A stretch of DNA of 64,000 nt. Origin: Pedobacter xixiisoli (GTDB taxonomy: Bacteria; Bacteroidota; Bacteroidia; Sphingobacteriales; Sphingobacteriaceae). The notes beneath the pieces are model-generated. The model was not told the origin of the DNA and searched no databases. It saw only the letters and a program-made list of their open reading frames with translations. This document shows positions 1 to 10,145 of the stretch, in pieces. The translations under genes and the position numbers were made by a program. The stretch is taken from positions 806,001-870,000 of the forward strand of contig NZ_OCMT01000001.1 of assembly GCF_900215335.1 (NCBI RefSeq), in the 5' to 3' direction. The first letter of the stretch is position 1; every line of letters starts with the position of its first letter.

Positions 1-1
1 G

Positions 2-196
2 GATTTTGCCCTTACTGCAAGGGAGGTAGAGGTGTTGGATTTGCTGAGCAAAGGCTTAAAGTATAGTGCCATTGCCGACAACCTTTTCCTATCTGTCAGC
101 ACCATAAGGAAGCACATCGAAAACATCTATGGTAAACTGCAGGTCCACAATAAATTAGAAGCTATCCAAAAGGCAAAAAATAACGGTGTTTTCTAA
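2..196 (+). CDS. LuxR/NarL-type HTH regulator, C-terminal fragment (cut by window edge)
   Basis: An open frame runs in from the left edge and stops at 194-196, giving 64 residues. They form a GerE/LuxR-type helix-turn-helix: LTAREVEVLDLLSKG, then the recognition helix region LSVSTIRKHIENIYGKL. Only the DNA-binding domain is visible, so the sensor or receiver part, if any, lies outside the window. Family members bind promoter DNA, often as response regulators. What it controls cannot be told from here; the envelope-protein genes starting at 269 follow on the same strand. Confidence 0.85.
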   Translation, partial: DFALTAREVEVLDLLSKGLKYSAIADNLFLSVSTIRKHIENIYGKLQVHNKLEAIQKAKNNGVF

Positions 197-268
197 GATA
201 TAGGTATTTCATCTTATTGATTACGGCCACCTAAAAGGTAAAATTTGTATTGCAATAAAATTAGCAAT

Positions 269-1279
269 ATGAAAACCCACAAAATTTACCAAGCCCTAGT
301 GGCAGCATTTTTCGCATCCATAACCATTCTTACAGGTTGTAGGAAAAATGATAGTACAGCACCCGAAAACAGACTGGAAAGCAATCTCGTATTTTTTGTA
401 GATACTTTCAGGGTTTACAGCAGCGATCTGGAAGGCGAAGGCCTGAAGGCTCTGGTTGACGAAGACGAAAAATCGGGTAATAACTACATTAACGCAATCA
501 CGTTTAGCAACAACAAAAAGTTTGTTTACGGCTACAAAACTGCGGGTGGTGCCATGCAAATTAAGGTTGCTAATGCGGACGGCAGCAATAAGAAAGTTCT
601 GAAATCGCTTCCATCAACCGCTAGCATTAGCTTTTTGGGCGGGTTTGGCGATAAGATCTTGTACTCAATTGTCGACTACAGTTCTTCGAAACCTGTAACG
701 ACAATTAGAACCATGTCGGAAGATGGCAGCAACGACAATTCAATCATTTTGCCACGCCCTAGCATTGCAGCGAGCGGTGGCTCTACGTTTATTTCTACTG
801 CAGAAGATTACTCTGGCACAAAGCCATCTTTTAGCTCTTACGTGCTAAAATTTAAGAACGGCACATGGGACGAAGCCAGCAGTTTTAACATTGCGAAAGT
901 GAATGGTCTGCTTAGGGCAAGTGCTATTTCCGATGATGGTAACACACTGGTGTATGTTATCTCTGCTGATTATTCCACTTTGGTTTACGATGTATTTGTG
1001 CTCGATATTTCCAAAAGAGACAACATTGCTAAAAAAGTGCTAAGCCATACTTTTCCAACTACAGGAGAGGGAGCTGTCCAGTTTCCCCCACAATTGTCCA
1101 TCGCATTGGCCAACGGAAACACCAATATTTCAGTAGGCTATGGTGTAGATGTAGACAAACAACGCTATGCTACCAAAAACGACTATTACTACGTACAGAA
1201 TATTGATATAGAGAAAGGCACCATCGCCAAAAAATGGAAAATTACTGGTGAGTACGGAGGTGGTTTGCTAGCGAACTAA
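269..1279 (+). CDS. Putative lipoprotein with beta-propeller-like repeats
   Basis: A 336-residue protein starting at ATG 269 (MKTHKIYQ). An upstream TTG at 245 would extend it by eight residues but would bury the signal peptide. A type II signal peptide ends in the lipobox ILTGC, making Cys24 the likely lipidated residue. The remainder has recurring blocks such as ITFSNNKKFVYGY, VANADGSNKKVL and RTMSEDGSND, typical of TolB/WD40-like propellers. Function unknown; it is probably anchored in the outer membrane. It is followed on the same strand by two more secreted proteins (1341 and 3153) and may share their transcript. Confidence 0.75.
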   Translation: MKTHKIYQALVAAFFASITILTGCRKNDSTAPENRLESNLVFFVDTFRVYSSDLEGEGLKALVDEDEKSGNNYINAITFSNNKKFVYGYKTAGGAMQIKVANADGSNKKVLKSLPSTASISFLGGFGDKILYSIVDYSSSKPVTTIRTMSEDGSNDNSIILPRPSIAASGGSTFISTAEDYSGTKPSFSSYVLKFKNGTWDEASSFNIAKVNGLLRASAISDDGNTLVYVISADYSTLVYDVFVLDISKRDNIAKKVLSHTFPTTGEGAVQFPPQLSIALANGNTNISVGYGVDVDKQRYATKNDYYYVQNIDIEKGTIAKKWKITGEYGGGLLAN

Positions 1280-1340
1280 TCCGTCAAAACCATATGGTCA
1301 AAAAACAGCTATATCACCGCTAGAACCAAATTATATTCCA

Positions 1341-3119
1341 ATGAAAAAAAACTACGTAATGCTATCGTTTTTAATCCTTTTTAGTTTAACTGCTGATGCA
1401 CAATTCGGAAAGTTAAAAGGACTTGTGGGCGGTAAAAAAGACACCGCCGCAAAAGTCGCAGACACGGCCAGCAAAACCAAGGATAAATCTGGTGGAAGTT
1501 TTTTTAGCAAAGCTGTAATCAAACTGGCAAAAGCTTCGAGCGGTCTGGTGGCAGGCGCAACGGGCATGATGGTCAAAACTGGTGACCTTGGTGCGGTTGT
1601 GCCGATGGTTGCGGCCAGCAGCAATCTATATCCTACCGCCTTAGGAACGGTAGACATGTCGTTTTTTAACGGTTGGATATCCAACGGAAGCTTGTATACC
1701 GTATTCTTTTCACAAAAAAACAAGAGTGGTTGGGCAAAAATAGATGGAGAAGTTACGGTCGACGGAACGCCTGCTGATTATGTGAGTACCGGGGTCTATG
1801 TCGCCTTTAACAGGGATAACACCAGGCCGGCCAACATCGCTGTTACCACAAAAACTGGTCAGAAAACTGCGTTTACCATCAACCCTTCCAAATATCCATT
1901 CAAAATTGTGGCAATTAATGGCCAAAAGGGCGATAATATCCCTTTAGACCTGACCAAAGATGCGGTAATTGAATTGCAGCATGCGCCAGGCTCAGAAAAT
2001 ATGCAGCTGCATGCCAAAATTGCCATCAGTATTTTGGGACTGAAAACCTTTTACGATCTAGGCTACTTTAAGGGCGGCAATAAAATTACCATTCCGGCGG
2101 CGGCATTTAGAAATGTAAACATTGGTCCGGGAAGTACGCCAATGCTAAGCTACAAAAACAGCTACCTGTCTATCGATAGGGTTGAAAGTAAAAAAACAAC
2201 CAATAATTCTGGCGTTTACGGACCGATCAGCTACATGGCCATCACCCAAGATGGACGTTCTATAGAGGTAACCAAAGAACCTGAACTGAACAAAGGCTTA
2301 ACGGTGAAAGGCACGGATAAATTAGCCAATGGCAATGTCGATTACAATTTCTATAAGGCACATGCGTTTGCCAGCAGGCCGTTCGAGCATATCAGGAAAT
2401 TGGGCGTAATGTCGTTCTCCATTCGTGGTACGACCTACGTCGATGGCAGATCGAGCAGATCTTCCAGTTCATATAGCGTTGGCGGAACTACATATACTAC
2501 CACTACCACCACGCATACCTGGGCGCAGTTTCCAAACGTTCCCGATGATGTTTGGGCGGCAGCGTTAGCCTCTCTTTATACCGATTTTACAGGCGCTGTG
2601 CAACACGAACTGAAAGCACCTTTGCTGCCGATCGAGCAGATTACCGCAACTCCCGCGTACCAGCATATCTCTGCATTTTCTAAAGATGATGAAACGACCA
2701 GCGTGAGCTTTTCGCACTCGTACAAAAACAGCAAGCTAATTTCTGCATTCATTCCGATTAGCGAAGGTTTTGGAGAGAACTCCGCCGATGCTAAGATCAT
2801 CAGGGAATCGGGTGCAAATGCTTTGATGAAATTCACTTTCGATCTACAGATCGCCATTGAAAAAGGGAGGCCCGTAATGGTTCCAAAGCTGGCCTTCGAG
2901 ATCACGGGTGAAAATAATGGTGCTTTCTACGGTACCAAATATTGCTCGGCAACCATCTCTGGTAAAGGTGTAAGGTATCCAAAAAACATCACCGCCGCAG
3001 ACATTAAGGAGATCGTCCGCCAATCAGATCTACTTGCGGTTTTCCGAAAAGGTTTACAAGAGATTAAAACCGCTGAAGTACAGAACGGCGATTATAGCTT
3101 ATTGTGGGATCTGCAATAA
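1341..3119 (+). CDS. Secreted protein of unknown function
   Basis: A 592-residue protein with a signal peptide (MKKNYVMLSFLILFSLTADAQ). After it comes a Lys/Gly/Ala-rich stretch (residues 22-75), then beta-rich sequence. A Ser/Thr-rich low-complexity patch lies near residues 370-395 (SSRSSSSYSVGG, then a Thr run). No catalytic motif or family signature was recognised. It is 62 bases downstream of the lipoprotein gene and 34 bases upstream of the T9SS protein gene, so the three probably form one envelope-associated operon. I do not recognise the family. Confidence 0.7.
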   Translation: MKKNYVMLSFLILFSLTADAQFGKLKGLVGGKKDTAAKVADTASKTKDKSGGSFFSKAVIKLAKASSGLVAGATGMMVKTGDLGAVVPMVAASSNLYPTALGTVDMSFFNGWISNGSLYTVFFSQKNKSGWAKIDGEVTVDGTPADYVSTGVYVAFNRDNTRPANIAVTTKTGQKTAFTINPSKYPFKIVAINGQKGDNIPLDLTKDAVIELQHAPGSENMQLHAKIAISILGLKTFYDLGYFKGGNKITIPAAAFRNVNIGPGSTPMLSYKNSYLSIDRVESKKTTNNSGVYGPISYMAITQDGRSIEVTKEPELNKGLTVKGTDKLANGNVDYNFYKAHAFASRPFEHIRKLGVMSFSIRGTTYVDGRSSRSSSSYSVGGTTYTTTTTTHTWAQFPNVPDDVWAAALASLYTDFTGAVQHELKAPLLPIEQITATPAYQHISAFSKDDETTSVSFSHSYKNSKLISAFIPISEGFGENSADAKIIRESGANALMKFTFDLQIAIEKGRPVMVPKLAFEITGENNGAFYGTKYCSATISGKGVRYPKNITAADIKEIVRQSDLLAVFRKGLQEIKTAEVQNGDYSLLWDLQ

Positions 3120-3152
3120 GCCCGAATCTATTTAACATTTAATAAAAATACG

Positions 3153-6100
3153 ATGAAAAAACTTTTACTAATTGTCATGCTGCTGAATACAGCTATCGCT
3201 TCAAAGGCACAATTTGCCAACGGTGGGGACAGGGCCATGAATTTTGGAGGTGCGGGATCTGATGTGGAGGAGTTACGTTACGTAGGTACAGACCTTTATT
3301 TCTTCGCCAGGATGATGGGCAAATACCAGTTTGCGGGAACAAATTATGATGCTGGTGCAATCGGAAGTTATCCAGACCAGGATCTGCTGTTCGGTAAGAT
3401 TAGTGCTTCGGGAACACAGACACTGCTGCGCCGTTTCAAATCTGTAGAGCTTTCCGCAATCAACGGCGGGGCGAGGATCGGTGCCGATGGCAGTTTGTAC
3501 GTATTAAGATTGGGAATGGGTATGGCACAGAACATAGGCAGTTTGACTACGCCCACCTACGGTGTGCAATTGTTGAAAATCGATGCCAGTGGACAACCTG
3601 GTGCGGTAAAGAAGCTGAATACTTTCTCTGATATCGAGTTCGGGACCACGGGTGTTGCCGGCCCGAACCTGTATGCCATGCAGGTAAAGGATAATGGGGA
3701 TATTTATGCCATTCTAAAGTCAAACACGATTAGAGGTAGTGTCTATGCCGCACGGGTATTGAAATTAGATAATGCAGGCGAAGAGATCTGGCACTATGAA
3801 ATGACTTCTCCCAATGCGGGAACATCAACCGCGGGAATTCTTGTGGATGGCATGCCCAGACAATTTGTGGACGATGCCGGCAACCTAACATTTAAAGTGG
3901 CTACCACAGGCACGATGTCGTTCAATGGGGATAACTTGCCTTATGAGGAACCCTACGTCTATGCTGGCTACGGTAACCTAAAAAATTGGATCATTTCGCT
4001 AAACAGCAGCGGAGCCAAAAAATGGAATACGAGTGCTTATATTTCGCCTACTTTTTACGGTGTGGACCCACAAAGTGGAGAAATCTATATCAATTACCAA
4101 TATAGCCGTCAAAGTCCAGCTGTGGCAGCTTCCATTGCACCTTTTTCTTCGCTACCCAATATCGCACCTCCACCCGCCTTTAGTTACATACCGGCAGTTT
4201 ACGCATGGAGCGGTATCATCACATTGAATACTTCGGGCAGTATTGCCAAATCTAAAGCGAATTATGTAAATGCGACTGCCTATCCAACACAGATGCAGAT
4301 TGCCGATAACGGACGCAAAGTTTTGTTTTCGGCAACGGCCAATGGAAACGTTTTCAAGGCTGGGGATAATTTTATCAGTTTTGATGCAAGTGGCCATGCG
4401 GCCATGGAAGTTGATGCAGATTTTAATCCCCTGACCGTATTCAGGTTGCCGGCAGGTTCGGCAATGGCCCTTGGCAATCATAAGTTCGCCTTTGGTGGAA
4501 GCTTCAAAACGCAAACTACAATTGGTAGCACAACTTTAATCCCAAATTTTATCGATACAGATTTTGGTACCCGTTTCCCGGCGTGGGCAAGTATAAAAAC
4601 AGATGTTTTAATTGCAGAGGGAAATCTGGACCAAGTTTCGACAATACCAGAAAGCACCACCTGGAAAGGTTTATCAACCAATTGGAACGATGTGGCCAAC
4701 TGGACTAATGGTATTCCCACAAATTCGATGCGGGCAGTATTTTCCGGAACCCCGGCAAATATGCCTGCCAATATACCTTCATCGTCAAAGGCTGGGCAGA
4801 TTTATATCCCCGTTGGTGCTGAAGTTACATTGCCGTCGGGTTATGGCCTGCTGACCTTGGCAGATCGGATATTCAATGATGGCAAACTTACGGTAGAGAA
4901 TGCCAGTTTCCTATTCAATTTCTTCGGTGCTAGCGAAGTTAAAGGCAATGGAGAATTTTATTTCAAAGGTTCGGCGTCAACATTCAATTTTACAGGAAAA
5001 ATAGCGAATACGGTTTCGTTCGATAATAGTCTTACCATGTCGGGCGTTACGGTAAATGCATTAAGGTTTATTGGTGCCGGTGCGAAATTCATTGGAGATG
5101 TTACGGTAAGCAGTCCCGCTGAAAATGCAGTTTCGGGATTGTCGGCCAGTTCATTTGTGAACGGTACTCTAACCAGGGCCGTCAATGCCAACGGCACTTA
5201 TATCTTTCCGGTAGGTACAGGCAGCGGCAGCAGCGAAAAATCTGCATCGCTAAGCTTCAAGCCCAATAATTTGTCGGGTACAAATTCGCTTTCGGTAAAA
5301 TACGCCTCGACCATACCAACAGGCACAGCACCAAGTGTCAGCGTGAAAGGCTCGGTAATATCCTCGGTATTGAACGGTGGTTTTCTTACCCTTACGCCCA
5401 ACCAGCAGCCTACCGGTGGTACTTATGGTCTGGAAACTTCCATAAAAGGCTCTAGCAATACGGTTGCCGATCCTTCGAGATATATACTGATTAAAAGACA
5501 GGATAGCAGCAGTCCCTGGATTTTCCAGGGAGAGAATACCATTGTACCTACAAGTATAGGTACCGGAACAGCAAATGTAGTAAGTGTAGGCTTAACGGGC
5601 ATTACCAGTTTTTCCGATTTTGCGGTAGGTATAGGCAGTACGCCGATTACACTTCCCGTAAAACTCACGAAATTTGCTGCTAATGTGGAAAATGGCGGCG
5701 TATTGTTGACTTGGGAAACCAGCTTAGAACTGAACAGTGATAGATTTATCGTGGAGCGCAGCACAGATGGAAATCTTTTTCTCCCTATTGGGGACATAAA
5801 AGCGAAAGGTAATTCCAACGGAGTAAATAGTTATGCCCTACTGGATAGAAATCCCCAGGCTGGGATCAACTACTATCGTCTGAAACAAATGGACTTGGAT
5901 GGCAGCGCCGAGCACAGTGAAATTTTGCCGGTTAAATTCGCCGTTACTGCTACCTTGCTAAAGATCTATCCAAATCCGGTAACCGAATGGCTTTACGTTA
6001 ATGGCCTGGAAGGTAAAAATGGAGTGGTCAACTGGTACAGCTTGGACGGTAGGAAAGTAGGGGAAGCTATATTGGAGCAGGAAAGGACTAAAGTACCGCA

Positions 6101-6188
6101 GGTGTTGGTTAACGGACCATATCTGATCAAGGTTGTGTTTAAAGATGGAAGTAGCTTCAACCAGAAAGTTCTTGTAATTGGCAAATAG
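3153..6188 (+). CDS. Large secreted protein with C-terminal type IX secretion sorting domain
   Basis: A 1011-residue protein with signal peptide MKKLLLIVMLLNTAIASKAQ. Residues about 30-490 read like a repetitive propeller (KISASGTQTLLRRF, RVLKLDNAGEEIWHYE, ISLNSSGAKKWNTS). Residues about 505-560 carry the TTWKGLSTNWNDVANWTNG pattern common in Bacteroidetes surface proteins. A fibronectin-like block (LPVKLTKFAANVENGGVLLT) precedes the C-terminal type A sorting domain, recognisable from KIYPNPVTEWLYV onward. The protein is therefore expected to cross the outer membrane by the type IX system and be released or attached to the surface. Biological role unknown. Confidence 0.85.
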   Translation: MKKLLLIVMLLNTAIASKAQFANGGDRAMNFGGAGSDVEELRYVGTDLYFFARMMGKYQFAGTNYDAGAIGSYPDQDLLFGKISASGTQTLLRRFKSVELSAINGGARIGADGSLYVLRLGMGMAQNIGSLTTPTYGVQLLKIDASGQPGAVKKLNTFSDIEFGTTGVAGPNLYAMQVKDNGDIYAILKSNTIRGSVYAARVLKLDNAGEEIWHYEMTSPNAGTSTAGILVDGMPRQFVDDAGNLTFKVATTGTMSFNGDNLPYEEPYVYAGYGNLKNWIISLNSSGAKKWNTSAYISPTFYGVDPQSGEIYINYQYSRQSPAVAASIAPFSSLPNIAPPPAFSYIPAVYAWSGIITLNTSGSIAKSKANYVNATAYPTQMQIADNGRKVLFSATANGNVFKAGDNFISFDASGHAAMEVDADFNPLTVFRLPAGSAMALGNHKFAFGGSFKTQTTIGSTTLIPNFIDTDFGTRFPAWASIKTDVLIAEGNLDQVSTIPESTTWKGLSTNWNDVANWTNGIPTNSMRAVFSGTPANMPANIPSSSKAGQIYIPVGAEVTLPSGYGLLTLADRIFNDGKLTVENASFLFNFFGASEVKGNGEFYFKGSASTFNFTGKIANTVSFDNSLTMSGVTVNALRFIGAGAKFIGDVTVSSPAENAVSGLSASSFVNGTLTRAVNANGTYIFPVGTGSGSSEKSASLSFKPNNLSGTNSLSVKYASTIPTGTAPSVSVKGSVISSVLNGGFLTLTPNQQPTGGTYGLETSIKGSSNTVADPSRYILIKRQDSSSPWIFQGENTIVPTSIGTGTANVVSVGLTGITSFSDFAVGIGSTPITLPVKLTKFAANVENGGVLLTWETSLELNSDRFIVERSTDGNLFLPIGDIKAKGNSNGVNSYALLDRNPQAGINYYRLKQMDLDGSAEHSEILPVKFAVTATLLKIYPNPVTEWLYVNGLEGKNGVVNWYSLDGRKVGEAILEQERTKVPQVLVNGPYLIKVVFKDGSSFNQKVLVIGK

Positions 6189-7280
6189 TTTAGGGAAAGC
6201 ACACAGTCGGCAAGTTTACAATTAGTGCTGGGCTGGGAAACAGGGGCGATGAGCGGATATTACTGATCAAGGTCGTCGAACCTAAATAGGCTGGTCGGTA
6301 ATGTTGTTCCAATCTCGTTCTACACGCCATCATATTCGGTATCCTTTGATATTTGGCTGCCCAGACGGCAGATCGATATCCCTAGTCCACCTGTTTGAAG
6401 CGCAGGTGGAATGAAGGCTTTTTATCGTTAATTCGTGTGTAGATGGGAACGTACAAATCCGGATGCTCGGGCCGCCGTAGCGTTATGGGTTGGCATGATA
6501 CGGGCTGCCGATTTCAGGTGTTGGTCGATTAATCTCCTTTTTGATTTCAGTTCGCTTGCGATAAAATGCTTGGCCGCGGACTGATACAGGGAACGTGTTT
6601 CCGCATCTGCTTCGGCAAAACCAGGTATGGAACTGATGGCCAATGCCAGGGCGTAGTCGATCAGCTTCGGGAATTTGAGGGTCAGTGGTATCATTTTCAT
6701 TATCGATCCAGCTGATACAACTTCTATGCCCTGTTGCATTCTTTAGGATATTCTTCATCTAAATTAAGTTTTGAACTGTAAAAACAGATGATTGAACTGG
6801 CTGGGGCATGGAGTTGGGGAAGCACCTAACAGGATCTTCGAGTTTTGTGTCTGTTAAACTGTACAGTGCTCCTGACCTGCTGGCCGATATTCCGATAAAC
6901 ATATCACTTGTGGGCCAGGTAATAACTTTATGGAAAAAGACAGCAGATTTTTTGTTGCCATATTGGTACTTCGATAAACTCTTGGATAAATTGGTGGAAA
7001 ACTTCTTTCAGGATTTATAGACATGGATATCCGGTTTCTGCTTGGATTTAAAACTTTCCGCTAGCAGATCAAGGCCTATCTGCATCACAATGAACCAAGA
7101 TCTGCCTAGGCTAGATTTACTTTTGATGGTCAATGGAACACCATTCCCCTGGGAAAGGAGGGATACGATTGTCAGTGGCTCCACGTGATGTTGGTCGCTG
7201 GTAATGTGTCCATATATCAAAACAAAAAATACGGTGCTTTGTTGCGTATCCAGTATATCGCCGAATTTGAACATTTTAAC
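6189..7280. other. Gene-poor stretch with one weak minus-strand ORF
   Basis: About 1.1 kb separates the T9SS protein from egtD. The only candidate is on the minus strand, 6428 to about 6700 (MKMIPLTLKFPKLIDYALALA...), about 90 residues with a helical N-terminus and a basic C-terminus. It overlaps another ORF in a second frame and has no recognisable domain, so I do not call it a gene. Plus-strand ORFs at 6808-7020 and just before 7281 also look random. No repeat or strong hairpin was noticed. Confidence 0.4.
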
Positions 7281-8273
7281 ATGACAGGAGCCACCACTGT
7301 GCTGAAACCATTCCCTCAAGAATCCATAAAACTCGACCAATTCCGGACCGACGTCATCGAGGGGCTTACCGCCAAACGCAAAAAACTGCTTTCAAAATAC
7401 TTTTATGACCATAGGGGAGACCAGCTTTTCCAACAGATCATGGCGATGCCAGAATACTATCTGACCAAATGTGAACTGGATATTTTCCAGAACAGGACGG
7501 CGGATCTGGCCAGTGCGATCTGTTTTAGGGAAAGTCCCTTCGACCTGATCGAGCTGGGTGCCGGAGACGCGGTCAAATCTTCGTTCTTATTAAAGTTCCT
7601 ATTAGATCAAGAAGCCGATTTTACCTACCGCCCCATAGATATTTCGGGCAATATCCTTTCCGAACTGGGGGAGCGGTTGGCCATGCAGCTTCCAGCGCTG
7701 AAAATTGACTCCCTGCAGGGGGAATATTTTGAAATGCTCCGGCAAGCGACCGGATCTAACAACAGACGCAAGGTCGTGCTTTTTCTTGGCGGAAACATCG
7801 GGAATATGGAAATCGGGGAAGCCGGTCTTTTCTGCAGGGAACTCCGCAGCCATCTCAATGCCGGAGATATGGCACTGATTGGTTTCGACCTCAAAAAAAA
7901 TCCGCAGCAGATCCTCGACGCCTATAATGACAGGGCCGGGATCACCGCAGCATTTAACCTCAACCTGCTTTCAAGGATAAACCGGGAGCTGGGCGCCAAT
8001 ATGGATACGGATAACTTCAGCCACTATCAAAATTACGATCCCGAAACCGGTGCCTGCAGGAGCTACCTTGTAAGCCTTGTACGCCAACAGGTGGATATTG
8101 CCGGGAATCGTATCGTTTTTGAGGAAAACGAACTGATCGATATGGAGGTGTCACAAAAGTTTTCACGGCAGCAGATAGGGGAACTGGCTATCCGATCCGG
8201 ATTCATGCAATTAAGGGAAATCAGTGACTCTAAAAATTGGTTCATCGATGCCTTGTGGATGGCAGGACATTAA
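7281..8273 (+). CDS. egtD: L-histidine N-alpha-methyltransferase, EgtD type
   Basis: Predicted to transfer three methyl groups from S-adenosylmethionine to the histidine alpha-amine, giving hercynine, the first step of ergothioneine synthesis. The 330-residue protein shows the family blocks in order: MPEYYLTKCELDIF, the SAM loop LIELGAGDAVKSSFLLKFL, YRPIDISGNIL, FLGGNIGNMEIGEAGLF and the C-terminal Glu-containing IDMEVSQKFS. Start ATG 7281 (MTGATTVLK) is preferred; the frame is open upstream to 7185 but that part looks unlike the family. egtB follows after 38 bases, implying one operon. Where mycobacterial EgtD has an EMHLVS-type block, this protein has RSYLVS, so the substrate-contact Met appears replaced. 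Confidence 0.9.
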   Translation: MTGATTVLKPFPQESIKLDQFRTDVIEGLTAKRKKLLSKYFYDHRGDQLFQQIMAMPEYYLTKCELDIFQNRTADLASAICFRESPFDLIELGAGDAVKSSFLLKFLLDQEADFTYRPIDISGNILSELGERLAMQLPALKIDSLQGEYFEMLRQATGSNNRRKVVLFLGGNIGNMEIGEAGLFCRELRSHLNAGDMALIGFDLKKNPQQILDAYNDRAGITAAFNLNLLSRINRELGANMDTDNFSHYQNYDPETGACRSYLVSLVRQQVDIAGNRIVFEENELIDMEVSQKFSRQQIGELAIRSGFMQLREISDSKNWFIDALWMAGH

Positions 8274-8311
8274 CTACTAAACTGACCGTTCAGGGATAAA
8301 GCAAATAAGAT

Positions 8312-9466
8312 ATGTTAAGAGATAGATATGTTGAAGTCAGGAACCAGAGCGCTGCGATCTGTAGTCCTTTACAGACAGAGGATTATGTGGTACAGCCGGT
8401 CGCGGATGTGAGTCCGCCCAAATGGCATCTGGGACATAGCACGTGGTTTTTTGAAACCTTTATACTGATGCCGCACCTGATTGGTTATCAGGTTTTCGAT
8501 CCGATGTATAACTTTGTGTTCAACAGCTACTACGAATCGGTCGGCGCAAGGGTGGTCCGTACCGACCGTGGTAACCTGAGCAGGCCTTCGGTAGAAGATA
8601 TCTACCGTTATCGAGCATATGTGGATCGCCACATGATATCCTTTTTAGAGACCACCTTATTGGATACCGGGCTAACTGCTCTGGTCGAACTGGGCCTGAA
8701 CCATGAACAGCAGCATCAGGAGCTCCTATATACGGACATCAAATATATTTTGGGCCATAATCCCCTTTTTCCCATTTATGCGGGACAGTTCGATTTTGGG
8801 CAAACAAATCCGCAGCCCAACGAGATGGTCCACTTCGGGGAAGGAGTCTATGAAATTGGGTTCCGGGGAGAGGGATTTTGCTTCGACAACGAACTTGGAA
8901 GGCACAAGGTATACCTTGGCAGCTTCGGGATATCAAAAAAATTGGTTACCAACGGAGAATACCTACAGTTTATGCTTGCCGGTGGCTACACCGATTTCAG
9001 CTATTGGCACTCCGAAGGTTGGGATTGGCTAAGGCAGCATGGCATCACCGCGCCATTGTATTGGCATAAGATCGATGACAGATGGATGTATTACACATTG
9101 GGTGGACTAAAGGAGCTCCAACTGGATGAACCTGTCTGCCACGTCAGTTTCTATGAAGCTTCGGCATTTGCCGCCTGGAAGGGAATGCGATTGCCAACCG
9201 AGGCGGAGTGGGAGGTCGCCTCTGGCAGAATAGATTGGGGCCAGCGTTGGGAATGGACCGATAGTGCCTATTTGCCTTACCCGGGATTCAAAAAGGAAAC
9301 TGGCGCTATCGGCGAGTACAATGGGAAATTCATGGTGAGCCAGATGGTGTTAAGGGGGGCATCGGTAGCCACTCCGCAGGGGCATAGCCGCAACACCTAT
9401 CGAAATTTTTTCCATCCTAGGCACCAATGGCAGTTCAGTGGCATCAGGCTGGCAACCTGGTCATAG
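8312..9466 (+). CDS. egtB: Ergothioneine biosynthesis sulfoxide synthase, EgtB type
   Basis: A 384-residue protein with an N-terminal DinB-type iron-binding domain and a C-terminal FGE-sulfatase (formylglycine-generating-enzyme-like) domain. Likely Fe(II) ligands are a His of WHLGH (residues 39-43) plus His131 and His135 of NHEQQHQE. The C-terminal domain has MRLPTEAEWEVASG, GQRWEWTDS and FRNFFHPRHQWQFSGIRLA-like blocks. Known family members couple hercynine to cysteine or gamma-glutamylcysteine using oxygen. With egtD it forms the short pathway. No egtC hydrolase and no PLP lyase (egtE) is nearby, so the last C-S cleavage step must be encoded elsewhere, done by another lyase, or occur spontaneously. 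Which thiol it uses cannot be read from the sequence. Confidence 0.9.
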   Translation: MLRDRYVEVRNQSAAICSPLQTEDYVVQPVADVSPPKWHLGHSTWFFETFILMPHLIGYQVFDPMYNFVFNSYYESVGARVVRTDRGNLSRPSVEDIYRYRAYVDRHMISFLETTLLDTGLTALVELGLNHEQQHQELLYTDIKYILGHNPLFPIYAGQFDFGQTNPQPNEMVHFGEGVYEIGFRGEGFCFDNELGRHKVYLGSFGISKKLVTNGEYLQFMLAGGYTDFSYWHSEGWDWLRQHGITAPLYWHKIDDRWMYYTLGGLKELQLDEPVCHVSFYEASAFAAWKGMRLPTEAEWEVASGRIDWGQRWEWTDSAYLPYPGFKKETGAIGEYNGKFMVSQMVLRGASVATPQGHSRNTYRNFFHPRHQWQFSGIRLATWS

Positions 9467-9531
9467 CGTGCTCCTTATGCGAAGATATGCCGGCTATAGA
9501 ATACCAGATGGACCAGGATCATGTGCATACC

Positions 9532-10145
9532 TTATGGCAGGCCACCACTTTCGGACACCGTATGGTCACTATCGTCCCTATCTTGGCGGAGCGAGAAAAT
9601 GAAGGTAGTTCCCTTTTGCTTGACACTCTCCACACGGATATTGCCGCCATTGGCTTCGATAAAGCTTTTGCAGATGATCAGCCCAAGTGCGGTGCCCTTT
9701 TCACCACTGGTTCCCAACCGGCTCTGTCCATCGAGCCTGAAGAGCTTTTCCGCAGTGTCGTTGTCGATACCTATTCCATTGTCCGAGATGCTGAAGGCTG
9801 TAAGTCCGGCTTTGCCGGTATCCGATTTCCGTATCTCGATTTTTCCTCCCTGAAAGCTGTATTTGATGGCATTGGACAATAGGTTCCTTACCACAAAGTC
9901 CACATGGGAATGATCGGCAAAGACCAGCGTAGGCCCCGTTAAATGGTTATTCATCCTTATATCTTTTTCGAGCGCCTGCGCCTCCAACAGCCGGATATTA
10001 TTTTCGGCGATAACGGCGATGTCCGATTCCCCTTGGGCTGTGCTTGTCCCCAACTCAGAAGGTTGTTGAGCAGCTCCATGGCACGGTGCTTCGCTGATAT
10101 AGCCTTTCGGCGATCTCCCGGCGCTCGGCCGCTTCCAACAAGATT
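9532..10145 (-). pseudogene. Histidine-kinase C-terminal remnant, frameshifted
   Basis: The minus strand encodes a histidine-kinase ATPase domain: N box VRNLLSNAIKYS, G1 box SDNGIGIDN, G2 region GTSGEKGTALGLIICK. Reading back towards the N-terminus, this frame is interrupted near 10050. The preceding family block (MELLNNLLSWGQAQ, start about 10079) lies in another frame, and further upstream (LEAAERREIAERL) the frame changes again. No H-box (HxxRNP-like) or sensor domain is present. I read it as the degraded end of a cytosolic or TPR-type sensor kinase. A short expressed ATPase-only protein starting at TTG 10053 cannot be excluded. It ends convergently with egtB. Confidence 0.75.

Noticed and set aside
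6483..6758. Minus-strand 91-codon ORF (MKNILKNATG...)
   Set aside because: It overlaps a second ORF in another frame, and neither shows a domain or clear start; insufficient evidence for a gene.
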